From: Actinocatenispora rupis
GTDB lineage: Bacteria > Actinomycetota > Actinomycetes > Mycobacteriales > Micromonosporaceae
Assembly (NCBI RefSeq): GCF_016861975.1
Contig: NZ_BOMB01000009.1
Coordinates: 37,419 to 101,418, forward strand
DNA length: 64,000 nt
Direction of reading: 5' to 3'
Every line of letters starts with the position of its first letter. Position 1 is the first letter of the stretch. This document shows, piece by piece, positions 14,981 to 23,531 of the stretch. The position numbers and the translations under genes were made by a program. Below the pieces are notes generated by a model. That model was not told the DNA's origin. It searched no databases and worked only from the letters and a program-made list of their open reading frames with translations.

Positions 14981-17900
14981 GTGTTCCGGACCCTGCGTGC
15001 CGTACTGACGGCCGTCGTCGCCCTGGTCGTCGTGGGTACGGCGGTGCCGGCGACGGCGGCGCCACCCGCGTCCGGCGGGGCGTTCGACCCGACGCCCGCG
15101 GCGGACGCGCTGCGCCGGCTGATCGGCGGGAAGGCCGGCCAGGTCGTGCTGCGCGCGGTCGACAGGGGCGCCGGCAAGGACCGGTTCACCGTCGCCGCCG
15201 AGGGCGGGCACCTGGTCGTGTCGGGCACCAGCCCCGCCGTCCTGCTCACCGGGTTCGGTTGGTACCTCAAGGAAGTGGCGCACGCGAACATCGCGCTGGA
15301 GGGCGAGAACCTGCGGCTGCCGGCGCAACTGCCGCTGCCGTCCGCGCCGATCGGGCACACCGCGTCGGTCACCCACCGCTTCGCCCTCAACGACACCAAC
15401 GAGGGGTACGCCGGGCCGTACCTGAGCTGGTCGGAGTGGCAGCACCGGATCGACGTGCTCGCGCTGCGCGGCATCAACGAGGTCCTCGTGTACGAGGGCC
15501 AGGAGGCCGTGTACGAGAAGGCGTTCCAGCGGTTCGGGTACAGCGCGGCGGAGATGCGCGGCTGGATCCCGCAGCCGGGGCACCAGTCGTGGTGGCTGCT
15601 GCAGAACATCTGCTGCACCGCCTCGCCGATCTCGCAGCAACTCGTCGACCGGCACGCGCGCCTCGGCCGGCAGATCGCGGACCGCCTGCGGCAGCTGGGA
15701 ATGACCCCGGTACTCCCCGGCTACTACGGCACCGTGCCGCCCGGGTTCGCGGACCGCAACGCCGGCGCGCACACGGTCCCGCAGGGTACGTGGGACGGGC
15801 TGCCGCGGCCGGACTGGCTGGACCCGACCGACCCGTACTTCGCGAAGGTCGCGGCGGCGTTCTACCAGGCGCAGGACGAGCTGTTCGGCGCGTCCACGAT
15901 GTACAAGATGGATCTGTTGCACGAGGGCGGCACGGCCGGGAACGTGAGCGTGCCGGACGCGTCGAAGGCGGTGCAGAAGGCGCTCGCAGCGGCGCACCCG
16001 GACGCGCTGTGGGCGATCCTCGGCTGGGAGAAGAACCCGCTGCCGGCGACCCTGTCGGCCGTCGACCGGTCGAAGATGGTGGTGCTGGACGGCATCTCCG
16101 ACCAGCCGAGCGTCACCGACCGGGACAGAGACTTCCAGGGCACGCCGTACGCGTTCGGTACGATCTGGAACTTCGGCGGGCACACGAACCTGGGCGCGCA
16201 GCTCGCCGAGTGGAACCAGAAGTTCTTTGCGTGGCAACGGAAGTCGGGCTCCGCGCTGGACGGCATCGCGCTGATGCCGGAGGCGATCGACAACAACCCG
16301 GCCGCGGTCGAGTTCTTCACCGAGCTGCCGTGGCGCTCCGGCCCGGTCGACCTGCACCAGTGGTTCGACGAGTACGCCACCGCGCGGTACGGTGCGGCCG
16401 ACCCGCACGCGCTCGCCGCCTGGCGCGTCCTCGCCGACACCGTGTACTCCTGGCCGGCGAACGTGGACAGCCGCCACCCCACCAGCCTGTACGAGAACCA
16501 GCCGAGCCTGTCCACGTCGTCGTCCGCGCTGCCGTACGATCCGGCCGCGTTCGACCAGGCGCTCGCCGACCTGCTCGCGGTGTCCCCGGCGCTGCGCGAC
16601 ACCACCGCCTACCGGTACGACCTGGTCGACGTGGCGCGGCAGGTGCTCGCCAACCACAGCCGTACGCTGCTGCCCGACCTCAAGGCCGCGTACGACGCGA
16701 AGGACGCGGCCGAGTTCGACCGGCTGTCCGGGCGGTGGCTGGGGCAGATCTCGTTGCTGGACAGGCTGCTCGGCACCGACGACCACTTCCTGCTCGGTGC
16801 CTGGCAACAGGACGCGGACCGGCAGGCCGCCACGCCCGCCGAGGCCGCGACCCTCCGGTACGACCTGCGGGTGCTGGTCACCCAGTGGGCGCCCGGCACC
16901 ACCCTCCAGGACTACGCGCGTCGCGAGTTCAACGGCCTGGTCGGCGACTACTACGGTGCCCGCTGGCGGGAGTACCTCGGGTCGCTGGCGACGGCACTGA
17001 GGACGGGGCAGCCGCCGGCGGCGATCGACTGGCAGGCGTTCGCGGACCGCTGGGCGCACGCCGGCACCGACTACCCGGCCACCGCGCACGGCGACGCGTA
17101 CGCGCTGGCGTCGGAGGTGGCCGCGGTGCCGGACGGTGACCTGACCGTGGGCAGTACGCACAACGCGGCGCCGGCAGGTGGCTCGGTGCGGATCGACGCG
17201 ACGTTCCGCAACGCCAACCTGATCCACGCCACCGACCCGATCACCCTGACCCTGCGCGCACCCGACGGGTACCAGGTGCACGCGGAGACGCCGACGACGG
17301 CGGACTCCGTCGCGGCGGCCGGCACGCTCACCGCGTCGTGGACGGTCACCGTCCCGGACTCCGCCGCCCCCGGTACGGTGCCCGCGCTGTCCGCGTCCGC
17401 GCGGTGGACGTCCGGCGGCACGGCGGACCAGGCGTCGGCGGCCACCAGCATGCTCGTCTCCGGCGGCCTCACCGGGTACGAGACGGTGAACCGCAGCGAC
17501 GCGTCGTTCGCCGGGAACGGTGACACGGTGGGGATCGCGGGCGGCGGCGCCGACATGTACAAGGGCACGGACGAGTTCGGCGCGGCGTACCGGAAGGGCG
17601 CGCTGCCGGACGGGCAGGCGGCGACGGTACGGGTGACGCGCGTCGACGCGACCGGACCGTACGCCCGGGCCGGGCTCGTCGCCCGCGCCGACCTCACCGC
17701 CACCACCGGCGGGTACGCGACGATCGCGGTGACGCCCGCGCACGGCTGCATGTTCACGTACGACTCGGACGGCGACGGCCGGCTGGACCACTACTCGGAG
17801 GTCGACGGGTTCGCCGGGCCGGTGTGGGTTCGCTTGGGGCGCAACGGATCCACGTTCACCGGTGAGTGCTCGTCGGACGGCGAGAACTGGACGGCGGTGG

Positions 17901-18475
17901 GCAGTTCGGCGCTGCCCGGCGCCACCGCGGCCGAGGACGTCGGCATGGTCTTCAGCGCCGTCAACGCGCACACCGGTACCGACGGGCTGGCGCTGTTCAC
18001 CGGCTTCGGCGTCGCGGGCTGGACGCCGCGCGACGCGTCCGGCGACACCGTACGCAGCGTGCGGCAGCCGGTGACCGCGCTGAACGCGGAGGCCGGCCAC
18101 CCGGCCACCGCCGCCAACGACGGCAGCCGCGCCAACTCGCCGTACTGGGGTGGGCCGCTGACCGGGGACGGCACCTGGTGGCAGGTCGACCTGGGCGCCG
18201 ACACCGCCGTGTCGAGCATCAACGTCCGCAACTACGTCGACGGCACCCGCTGGTACACGTACCGGGTGCTCGGGAGTACGGACGGGGAGCACTGGTTCAC
18301 GCTCGGCGGGCGGATGGGGACGAGCCCGGTGACCGACGCGGGCGAGACGTTCCGTACCGAGGCGACCGCGCGGTACGTCCGGATCGTCGGGCTCAGCAAC
18401 TCGGCGAACGCCACCTTCCACCTCACCGAGGTCACCGTGTCCGGCACGCCGGTGGGTGGCGGAACCGCCGGCTGA
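14981..18475 (+). CDS. secreted multidomain alpha-N-acetylglucosaminidase (GH89)
   Basis: A 1164-aa exported glycosidase expected to release alpha-linked GlcNAc from host or environmental glycans. From the GTG at 14981 (GAGGTGAG ribosome site) it has a signal peptide (ends VGTAVPATAAPP), a NAGLU N-terminal domain (about 30-130), a TIM barrel (about 135-470; RFALNDTNEGYAGPYLSWSE, WWLLQNICC, YYGTVPPGFADRN) and a helical NAGLU C-terminal domain (to about 720). Then come an Ig-like NEW3-type domain (about 725-830), a concanavalin-like DUF1349-type domain (about 845-1010) and a C-terminal F5/8 (CBM32) galactose-binding-like domain (about 1020-1160; WWQVDLGADTAVSSINVRNY). The barrel Glu candidates lie in DLLHEGGTAG and ALMPEAIDNN. 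A strong terminator follows. Confidence 0.92.
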   Translation: MFRTLRAVLTAVVALVVVGTAVPATAAPPASGGAFDPTPAADALRRLIGGKAGQVVLRAVDRGAGKDRFTVAAEGGHLVVSGTSPAVLLTGFGWYLKEVAHANIALEGENLRLPAQLPLPSAPIGHTASVTHRFALNDTNEGYAGPYLSWSEWQHRIDVLALRGINEVLVYEGQEAVYEKAFQRFGYSAAEMRGWIPQPGHQSWWLLQNICCTASPISQQLVDRHARLGRQIADRLRQLGMTPVLPGYYGTVPPGFADRNAGAHTVPQGTWDGLPRPDWLDPTDPYFAKVAAAFYQAQDELFGASTMYKMDLLHEGGTAGNVSVPDASKAVQKALAAAHPDALWAILGWEKNPLPATLSAVDRSKMVVLDGISDQPSVTDRDRDFQGTPYAFGTIWNFGGHTNLGAQLAEWNQKFFAWQRKSGSALDGIALMPEAIDNNPAAVEFFTELPWRSGPVDLHQWFDEYATARYGAADPHALAAWRVLADTVYSWPANVDSRHPTSLYENQPSLSTSSSALPYDPAAFDQALADLLAVSPALRDTTAYRYDLVDVARQVLANHSRTLLPDLKAAYDAKDAAEFDRLSGRWLGQISLLDRLLGTDDHFLLGAWQQDADRQAATPAEAATLRYDLRVLVTQWAPGTTLQDYARREFNGLVGDYYGARWREYLGSLATALRTGQPPAAIDWQAFADRWAHAGTDYPATAHGDAYALASEVAAVPDGDLTVGSTHNAAPAGGSVRIDATFRNANLIHATDPITLTLRAPDGYQVHAETPTTADSVAAAGTLTASWTVTVPDSAAPGTVPALSASARWTSGGTADQASAATSMLVSGGLTGYETVNRSDASFAGNGDTVGIAGGGADMYKGTDEFGAAYRKGALPDGQAATVRVTRVDATGPYARAGLVARADLTATTGGYATIAVTPAHGCMFTYDSDGDGRLDHYSEVDGFAGPVWVRLGRNGSTFTGECSSDGENWTAVGSSALPGATAAEDVGMVFSAVNAHTGTDGLALFTGFGVAGWTPRDASGDTVRSVRQPVTALNAEAGHPATAANDGSRANSPYWGGPLTGDGTWWQVDLGADTAVSSINVRNYVDGTRWYTYRVLGSTDGEHWFTLGGRMGTSPVTDAGETFRTEATARYVRIVGLSNSANATFHLTEVTVSGTPVGGGTAG

Positions 18476-18479
18476 CCGC

Positions 18480-18522
18480 CCACCCCCGCTGGTCAGGCGT
18501 ACGCGCAGGTCAGCGGGGGTGG
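18480..18522 (+). terminator. terminator after the GH89 gene
   Basis: CCACCCCCGCTG (18480-18491) pairs perfectly with CAGCGGGGGTGG (18511-18522) across a 19-base loop, 5 bases after the stop codon. Confidence 0.8.
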
Positions 18523-18563
18523 CGTAACTCGCCGGAAACGCCGGCCGGGTTAGCGTCGGTGGC

Positions 18564-19262
18564 ATGGAGACCACGCCGCGGGCCGACCGGGCCCGGCGCA
18601 TCGCCGACGTGCTGCGCCCGCAGATCCTCGCCGGTGCGTACGAGACGCTGCCGGACGAGAGGGCGCTCGCCGCGGACTTCGGCGCCTCCCGGAACGCGGT
18701 GCGCGACGCCCTCGCCGTCCTCGTCGCCGAGGGCCTCCTCGAACGGCGCCGCGGCGTCGGCACGGTCGTGGTGGGGGAGCGGCACCGGCACCCGCTGTCC
18801 CGGCTGGCCGGTCTCGCCGAGACCCTCGGCGGCACCGTCCGCAACGAGGTACGCCTGGCGCGGCCGGAACGCGCGCCCGCCGCCGTCGCCGCCCGCCTCG
18901 GTACCGACGACACGATCCACCTGGAACGCCTGCGGTACCTGGACGACGAGCCGCTGTCGCTGGACCGCACGTACCTGGCGGGTGACGTCGGGCGCCCGCT
19001 GCTGGCCGCGGACCTGGCCGGCCGGGACGTGTTCGCGCTGATCGAGGAGACCACCGGCAGGCCGCTCGGCACCGCCGATGTCACCGTGCGGGTAACCACC
19101 GCCGACGCGCACACCGCCACCCTCCTCGGCGTACCGGAGGGGGCGGGGTTGTTCGCGGTGGAACGGTTGAGCCGGCTCGCCGACGGGCGCCCGGTCGACC
19201 TGGAGTACCTGCTGGTGCGGGGGGACCGGCTCACGCTGCACGCCGTACTGGACCGCCGGTGA
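18564..19262 (+). CDS. GntR-family regulator with UTRA domain
   Basis: A 232-aa HutC-type repressor. The winged helix at residues about 5-72 contains the recognition helix of GASRNAVRDALAVLVAEGLL and the wing ERRRGVGTVV. The UTRA effector domain (about 85-230) has LERLRYLDDEPLSLDRTYL and a C-terminal RPVDLEYLLVRGDRLTLHAV. UTRA ligands are often sugars or amino-sugar phosphates, so control of the upstream GH89 gene is conceivable. The stop overlaps the start of the following efflux pump (GTGA), so the two are translationally coupled and control of the pump is also likely. Confidence 0.9.
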   Translation: METTPRADRARRIADVLRPQILAGAYETLPDERALAADFGASRNAVRDALAVLVAEGLLERRRGVGTVVVGERHRHPLSRLAGLAETLGGTVRNEVRLARPERAPAAVAARLGTDDTIHLERLRYLDDEPLSLDRTYLAGDVGRPLLAADLAGRDVFALIEETTGRPLGTADVTVRVTTADAHTATLLGVPEGAGLFAVERLSRLADGRPVDLEYLLVRGDRLTLHAVLDRR

Positions 19263-20656
19263 CCGCGGTGATGGGGCTGTGCGTGGCGCTCGTCGTCGGC
19301 ATGGTCTCCGCGCTGAATCTGGGCGTACCGGTGCTGTCCGGTGGCGACCTGCGGCCGTCCGCGGAGGCGGTGCTGTGGGTGATCGACGGGTACGTCGCGG
19401 TCTTCGCGTGCCTGCTCGTACCGGCCGGTGCGCTCGCGGACCGGTTGGGGCGCAAGGGAACCCTGCTCGGCGGGCTCGCCGTGTTCGGAGCCGGCTCGGC
19501 GCTGTGCGCGGCGGCGCCGGCGGTACCGGTGCTCGTCGCCGGCCGGATGCTGTCCGGTGCCGGCGCGGCGGCGGTCCTGCCGACCACGCTGGCGCTGCTG
19601 CTCGCCGGCGCGCCACCGGACCGGCGCCCGCGCCGCATCGCCGCGTGGGCGTCGATGACCGGACTCGCCGCCGTACTCGGCAACGTCGGTGGCGGCGCGG
19701 CGCTGTCGACCGGCTCCTGGCGCGCCCCGTTCCTCGCCGCCGTACCGCTGACCGCGCTGGCCGTCGTCCTCGTCGCCGCCGTCGCCCCGGTCGTACCGCG
19801 GCATCCCGGTGCGGTGGACGTGCCCGGCGCGGCGCTGCTCACCGCCGCCGTCCTCGCCCTGCTGTACGCGGTGATCTCGGCGCCGCGGCACGGCTGGCTC
19901 GGCGTACCGGTGGTCGGCGGCGGGGTGCTCGCCGCGCTGCTGACCGCCGCCTGGGTACGCCACGGGCTGCGCCGCCGGCCGGTGCTCGACCCGCGGCTGT
20001 TCGCCCGGCCCGCGGTCCGCGCCGGCGCCGCCGGTACGGCGCTCACCTTCGTCGGCATGTTCGCCGTGTTCTCCGTCAACGGACAGTTCCTCCAGTACGT
20101 CGAGGGTTTCGGGCCGTTCGGTGCCGGCGTACGGCTGCTGCCGATGGCGGCGGCGCTGCTCGCGGCGCCCCGGGCCGGCGCGGCGCTGGCGCACCGGTAC
20201 GGCCCGCGTACCGCCGTCGCGGCCGGCTTCGCCACCATGGTCGCCGGCCTGCTCCTTCTGTCCACAGTGGACACCCACACCGGCTACCCGCGGTACGCCG
20301 CCGGCGCCCTGCTCACCGCCGCCGGCTGCGGACTCGCCACCCCCGTCCTGTCGCACGAACTCGTCGCCGCGCTGCCCGCCGGCGCCGCCGGTACCGGATC
20401 GGGCCTGTCCGGGCTCACCCGCGAACTCGGCAGCGCCGTCGGCGTCGCCGTCACCGGCAGCCTGCTCACCGCCCGGCTGCCGGCCGGCGTCCGGGACAAC
20501 GTCGCCGCCGCCATCGCCACCGCGCCCGACCCCGCCCCGGTACGCGCCGCGTTCACCGGCGCGCTGGACGGCGCCCTGCGTACGGTCGCGGTCGGGGTCG
20601 CCGCCCTCGCCCCGCTCGTCGTCGCCTGGCTGCCCAGCGCCACCCGCGACACCTGA
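19259..20656 (+). CDS. MFS drug transporter, DHA2 type
   Basis: A 465-aa proton-driven exporter with about 14 hydrophobic helices. Motif A is present as GALADRLGRKGTLL, and motif C as ASMTGLAAVLGNVGGGAAL (family G..GP.lGG). The GTG at 19259 overlaps the stop of the GntR regulator. Early residues LNLGVPVLSGGDLRPSAEAV then WVIDGYVAVFACLLVPAGAL match the DHA2 helix 1-2 region. The substrate is unknown; the coupled regulator probably senses it. No dedicated terminator is visible; the next 168 bases hold only a short dispersed repeat (20660-20680). Confidence 0.9.
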   Translation: MTAVMGLCVALVVGMVSALNLGVPVLSGGDLRPSAEAVLWVIDGYVAVFACLLVPAGALADRLGRKGTLLGGLAVFGAGSALCAAAPAVPVLVAGRMLSGAGAAAVLPTTLALLLAGAPPDRRPRRIAAWASMTGLAAVLGNVGGGAALSTGSWRAPFLAAVPLTALAVVLVAAVAPVVPRHPGAVDVPGAALLTAAVLALLYAVISAPRHGWLGVPVVGGGVLAALLTAAWVRHGLRRRPVLDPRLFARPAVRAGAAGTALTFVGMFAVFSVNGQFLQYVEGFGPFGAGVRLLPMAAALLAAPRAGAALAHRYGPRTAVAAGFATMVAGLLLLSTVDTHTGYPRYAAGALLTAAGCGLATPVLSHELVAALPAGAAGTGSGLSGLTRELGSAVGVAVTGSLLTARLPAGVRDNVAAAIATAPDPAPVRAAFTGALDGALRTVAVGVAALAPLVVAWLPSATRDT

Positions 20657-20659
20657 CCG

Positions 20660-20680
20660 CCTTCCGTACCAACGGATCCG
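20660..20680. repeat. dispersed CCTTGCGTACCAACGGATCC element, copy 1
   Basis: 21 bases that match copy 2 (21802-21822) at 20 positions. It is intergenic, just after the DHA2 transporter stop. Confidence 0.6.
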
Positions 20681-20824
20681 GGCCCTCGGTAGGTCCGGCG
20701 CGGTCCCGTGCCGGTGCGGGGCACGGGTCAGACTGCCCACACGGAACGGGGTAGTTGTGCCGTACGCCCGGCCCGGGTCGTCGTCGAGACTGTGACGCAG
20801 ACCGGCGAGCGAGAGGAGCGGGTG

Positions 20825-21721
20825 GTGACGGCCGACAGTTTCCAGATCAACCCCACCGCGGTACGCGCGGTCACCGCCACCGTCTCCGGCCTGACCGGGC
20901 AGATGACCGACGTGATCGGCTCCCTGGAGTCCGCCGTACTCGACGGGCTCGCGTACGCCGGGGTCGGCAGCCCCGTCGCCGGCGCCAGCGCGACGTGGCA
21001 GAGCCAACTCGTGTCCTGCCTGCGCAGCGCCGCGAAACTGCTCGACGGCATCAACGGCCACGTCACCAAGGCCAGCGACGACTACGCCAGCGCCGACGCC
21101 GCCGTCGCCCAGGGGTACGGCGGGCAGCCGGCCGCGCAGACCGCCACCGCGCAGCAGCCGGGGCAGCTCGACCCGCGGGTGGTGCGGTCCATCATGCGGT
21201 CCGAGGGCGCCAGCGGCGAGCAGGGCGGCATCCGCGAGCTGTACGGCTTCCGGCAGAGCGAACACAACGGCTACGACCAGATCCTCGCCGCGCGCAACCG
21301 GTACGGGCAGGGCAGCCCGGAGGAGACCGCCGTCGTCAGCCGGCTGCTGTCCGACCACGCCCGGGCGGCCGGCGCGCTCAACTTCACCGACCCGGGCGTC
21401 CAGGCGGCGATCGTGTCCGGCGCGCACATGCGCGGCGCCGGCGGCGTACAGGCCATCCTCAACTCGATGGTCACCGGCGACATCCACAAGACCGGACACC
21501 TGACCCAGCAGACGATCCAGACCGTCCAGCAGATGAGCCCGCAGGACTTCCAGTCGCAGTTCCACGACGCGCGGATCGCCTACGACAAGGCGATCTACGG
21601 CAATACCACCACCCATCAGGGTGGGCACACGGACACCTGGTGGCACCGGTACGGCACGGGCCTGACCGACCGGTACGACCGTGAGGAGCAGCAGTTCCTC
21701 GGCATGTCCGGGACACCCTGA
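20825..21721 (+). CDS. putative ESX-type secreted cell-wall hydrolase
   Basis: A 298-aa protein with two parts. Residues 1-100 (starts MTADSFQINPTAVRAVTATV) form a helical hairpin like EspC/WXG100-type ESX substrates, including SATWQSQLV at the usual turn. After a Gln/Ala linker (QPAAQTATAQQPGQ), residues about 120-298 form a compact helical domain with an SEGASGEQGG motif, where a Glu could be a lysozyme-like catalytic acid, and GYDQILAARNRYGQGSPEE. A secreted muramidase or toxin-like role is inferred; no family was identified with confidence. GTG 20825 follows AGGAG by 6 bases. No signal peptide is present, which fits type VII export. Two tandem hairpins follow the stop. Confidence 0.6.
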   Translation: MTADSFQINPTAVRAVTATVSGLTGQMTDVIGSLESAVLDGLAYAGVGSPVAGASATWQSQLVSCLRSAAKLLDGINGHVTKASDDYASADAAVAQGYGGQPAAQTATAQQPGQLDPRVVRSIMRSEGASGEQGGIRELYGFRQSEHNGYDQILAARNRYGQGSPEETAVVSRLLSDHARAAGALNFTDPGVQAAIVSGAHMRGAGGVQAILNSMVTGDIHKTGHLTQQTIQTVQQMSPQDFQSQFHDARIAYDKAIYGNTTTHQGGHTDTWWHRYGTGLTDRYDREEQQFLGMSGTP

Positions 21722-21722
21722 G

Positions 21723-21793
21723 GCGCCGACTCCCCCACCCAGTCGGCGCGACGTGGCCCGGCCCGATGACCTCAAGCATCGGGCCGGGCCACG
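21723..21793 (+). terminator. double hairpin terminator
   Basis: GCGCCGACT (21723-21731) pairs with AGTCGGCGC (21741-21749). Immediately after, a perfect 17-bp stem (21752-21768 with 21777-21793, beginning CGTGGCCCGG) closes an 8-base loop. Both follow the stop codon at 21721 directly. Confidence 0.85.
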
Positions 21794-21801
21794 CGTCTTC
21801 C

Positions 21802-21822
21802 CCTTGCGTACCAACGGATCCG
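21802..21822. repeat. dispersed CCTTGCGTACCAACGGATCC element, copy 2
   Basis: Near-identical to 20660-20680; the two copies flank the putative ESX-secreted gene and its terminators. The core CCTTGCGTACCAAGG form recurs at 27266-27280. Confidence 0.6.
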
Positions 21823-21944
21823 ACTCCGGCCGTGACGTGGTATGTGCGGCGCCGTGCCGCGCGAGCCGGTGCCGGTGCAGCGCGCGTCGCGCTGTCGTGT
21901 CGGGGCGGCGTGTCGTGGCGGGCGTGGTGGCGTGGAGTTGCGGG

Positions 21945-22355
21945 TCAGCCCTGGGACAGGCGCAGGGCCAGCAGGTCGGCCAGCGGCAGCGACTCGCCGT
22001 CCCGGGCGCCCTCGCCGATCGTCAGCCCCGGGTGCGCCGGGAGCAGCCGCGCCCCGCGCACCCGCGCCACCAGGCTGTCCGGTACGGACAGGATGTAGAA
22101 CTCGCCGTCGGTGCCGACCGCGAGCGACCGGTCCGGCTTCAGGTACCAGCCGCGCAGTCCGGTGCGGTAGCGGGCCCGGCCGCCGAATCCGCGTGCCAGC
22201 AGGGGTTCGGCGGGCAGGCCGCGCTCGGTCGCGGTACGGGCGAAGTCGGCGACCAGCCGCGCCGCCCGCTCCTGCTCGTCCGCGGTACGCCGGCGCAGGG
22301 CCTCGGCGTGCACCTCGACCGCGCGCCGGCGTCGCTCGTCCCAGTCGGCCTCCAT
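21945..22355 (-). CDS. hypothetical protein, 136 aa
   Basis: Cytoplasmic protein of unknown function. The start MEADWDERRRRAVEVHAEAL is a charged helix (about residues 1-45, rich in Arg/Glu). A beta-rich half follows with YRTGLRGWYLKPDRSLAVGT and GEFYILSVPDSLVARVRG. This helix-then-sheet plan with GWYL...VGTDGEFY occurs in uncharacterised actinobacterial proteins. Upstream in-frame sequence is Arg-rich shadow, so ATG 22355 is preferred. It ends 20 bases from the start-side gene at 22376, both on the minus strand, so they may be cotranscribed. Confidence 0.72.
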   Translation of the reverse strand: MEADWDERRRRAVEVHAEALRRRTADEQERAARLVADFARTATERGLPAEPLLARGFGGRARYRTGLRGWYLKPDRSLAVGTDGEFYILSVPDSLVARVRGARLLPAHPGLTIGEGARDGESLPLADLLALRLSQG

Positions 22356-22375
22356 GCGCCGACCGTACCGCGGGG

Positions 22376-22912
22376 TCAGATGCCGAGCTTCGACTCGGCG
22401 GTGGTCCAGTCGGTCAGCATGGCCTGCTGCGCGGCGTCGAGCGTCACCTTGCCGCTGCACACCGCCTTCTTCACGGCGTTCTCCACGCTGTCCTTGGAGT
22501 ACGAGTTCTGGTCGCCGTTGTGCGGCTCGGGCCACAGGTTCTTCGGGTCCTTGGGCGCGCCGCCGAGTTCGAGCGGCAGGAAGTGGTCCTCCTCGTAGTC
22601 CGACATCGACGTGTCGGTGTACCCGTAGTCCTTGATTCCCTGTTCCTTCAACGGATTCGTGTACGAGGTGGGCGGCCGGATGGTGGACGTCCAGCCGGAG
22701 ACGCAGATCGTCTGGTCGATGGTCGCCTGGGTGACGTCCGGGTTGGTGACGCCGGGCGTGCAGGTCGGATCCGGCAACGGCAGGTACGACTGGGAGCAGG
22801 TCGCCGCGAGCGCCGGAGTGGGTGCGGGCGCTGCCGTGGCCGGCGCCGCGCCCAGTCCGGCCGCGGCGAGCGCGGCGGTGAACGCGACGGTCAGCGCGGT
22901 ACGGGCGGTCAT
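22376..22912 (-). CDS. secreted HNH-nuclease-like protein
   Basis: A 178-aa exported protein. The signal peptide (MTARTALTVAFTAALAAAGL, ends ATAAPA) is followed by about 145 residues. The motif YEEDHFLPLELGGAPKDPKN and LWPEPHNG match the His-Asn core of the HNH-like proteins common in actinomycetes (E-DH..PL.LGG...N.WP). Four Cys (CSQSY, PTC, QTIC, VC) may form disulfides. Nuclease activity is only inferred from the fold. GGAGGCC precedes the ATG. An AT-rich palindrome upstream (22948-22981) is a likely operator, so expression is probably conditional. Confidence 0.78.
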   Translation of the reverse strand: MTARTALTVAFTAALAAAGLGAAPATAAPAPTPALAATCSQSYLPLPDPTCTPGVTNPDVTQATIDQTICVSGWTSTIRPPTSYTNPLKEQGIKDYGYTDTSMSDYEEDHFLPLELGGAPKDPKNLWPEPHNGDQNSYSKDSVENAVKKAVCSGKVTLDAAQQAMLTDWTTAESKLGI

Positions 22913-22947
22913 GCTGGCCTCCTTGATCGACAGGGGTAACCGGCCAG

Positions 22948-22981
22948 CATATAACCGTATTAAGGGGTACGGACCTATATG
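22948..22981 (-). promoter_or_regulatory. AT-rich palindromic operator/promoter
   Basis: CATATAACCGTA (22948-22959) and TACGGACCTATATG (22968-22981) form an imperfect palindrome (CATATA and CCGTA blocks in both arms) in an unusually AT-rich stretch 36-69 bases upstream of the HNH-like gene start. Confidence 0.5.
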
Positions 22982-23006
22982 CCCGAGTTAACTCCGGGCA
23001 AGAACT

Positions 23007-23531
23007 TCAGCGCAGCCGACGCGGAAAGTACGGCGTGCACGGGTACGGGTTGCGCCGGCGCGAGATCGCCTGCTGCACCAGACTCGTGAACGGGTACTTC
23101 GCCCGACCCACCCCGACCCCGCGGTCCACCGCGCCCAGCGAGCACACCCGCCCGTGCGTCGGCGCCTGTACCGCCGGCAGCCCGCGCAGGTCGATGCCCT
23201 CCGGGCGGGACGCCCCGGCGAACACCACCCCGACCGCACCCGACAGCAACTCGTCGACCACCGCACGGGGCGCCGACCGCGTCACGCCGAACAGGTACAG
23301 CAGGAGGTTCTGGTCGAGATCGAGGCGGGCGAACCGGACGGGCACCGGCTCGTCGAAGGGCGTGTCGAGGTGCCGCTCCACCCGGACGGTCATGATGGGG
23401 CGGTCGCTGAGCGGTTCCAGCAGACCACGCAGCGCGTGGTCGGACTCCGCGAGGACCGCGATCTTCACGGCGGTCACGCCGCCGCCGGGCCGTGCCGGCA
23501 GGAGCGTGTCGTCACAACTTATGGAGCCCAC
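23007..23531 (-). CDS. degenerate conservon GTPase-like protein (CvnD-type)
   Basis: Fourth gene of a conservon, in the position where a small Ras-like GTPase (about 190 aa with a P-loop) is normal. The 174-aa product keeps the family core DLDQNLLLYLFGVT and VVDELLSGAVGVVFAGASRP (family LVLYLFGTPGQ and ELvrGAiGavVLVDtRR). The P-loop is gone (VKIAVLAESDHALRGL replaces the GxGVGKTT region), the Thr-rich switch I is missing, the TPGQ switch II is TRSAP, and no NKxD motif is seen. It therefore probably cannot bind GTP. The GTG at 23531 has GGAAAGG 7 bases upstream and overlaps the DUF742 gene by 20 bases. The basic C-terminus (SRRRNPYPCTPYFPRRLR) is also unusual. Confidence 0.72.
   Translation of the reverse strand: MGSISCDDTLLPARPGGGVTAVKIAVLAESDHALRGLLEPLSDRPIMTVRVERHLDTPFDEPVPVRFARLDLDQNLLLYLFGVTRSAPRAVVDELLSGAVGVVFAGASRPEGIDLRGLPAVQAPTHGRVCSLGAVDRGVGVGRAKYPFTSLVQQAISRRRNPYPCTPYFPRRLR

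Noticed and set aside
14849..21814. A minus-strand open frame of about 2,300 codons
   Set aside because: It is antisense to the GH89, GntR, MFS and ESX-like genes, is Arg/Gly/Val-rich with no domain, and long antisense frames are expected at this GC content.
20660..21822. Integrase attachment sites flanking an integrated element
   Set aside because: No integrase, tRNA overlap or phage gene is present; the repeat core recurs at two other places, so a dispersed repeat is more likely.
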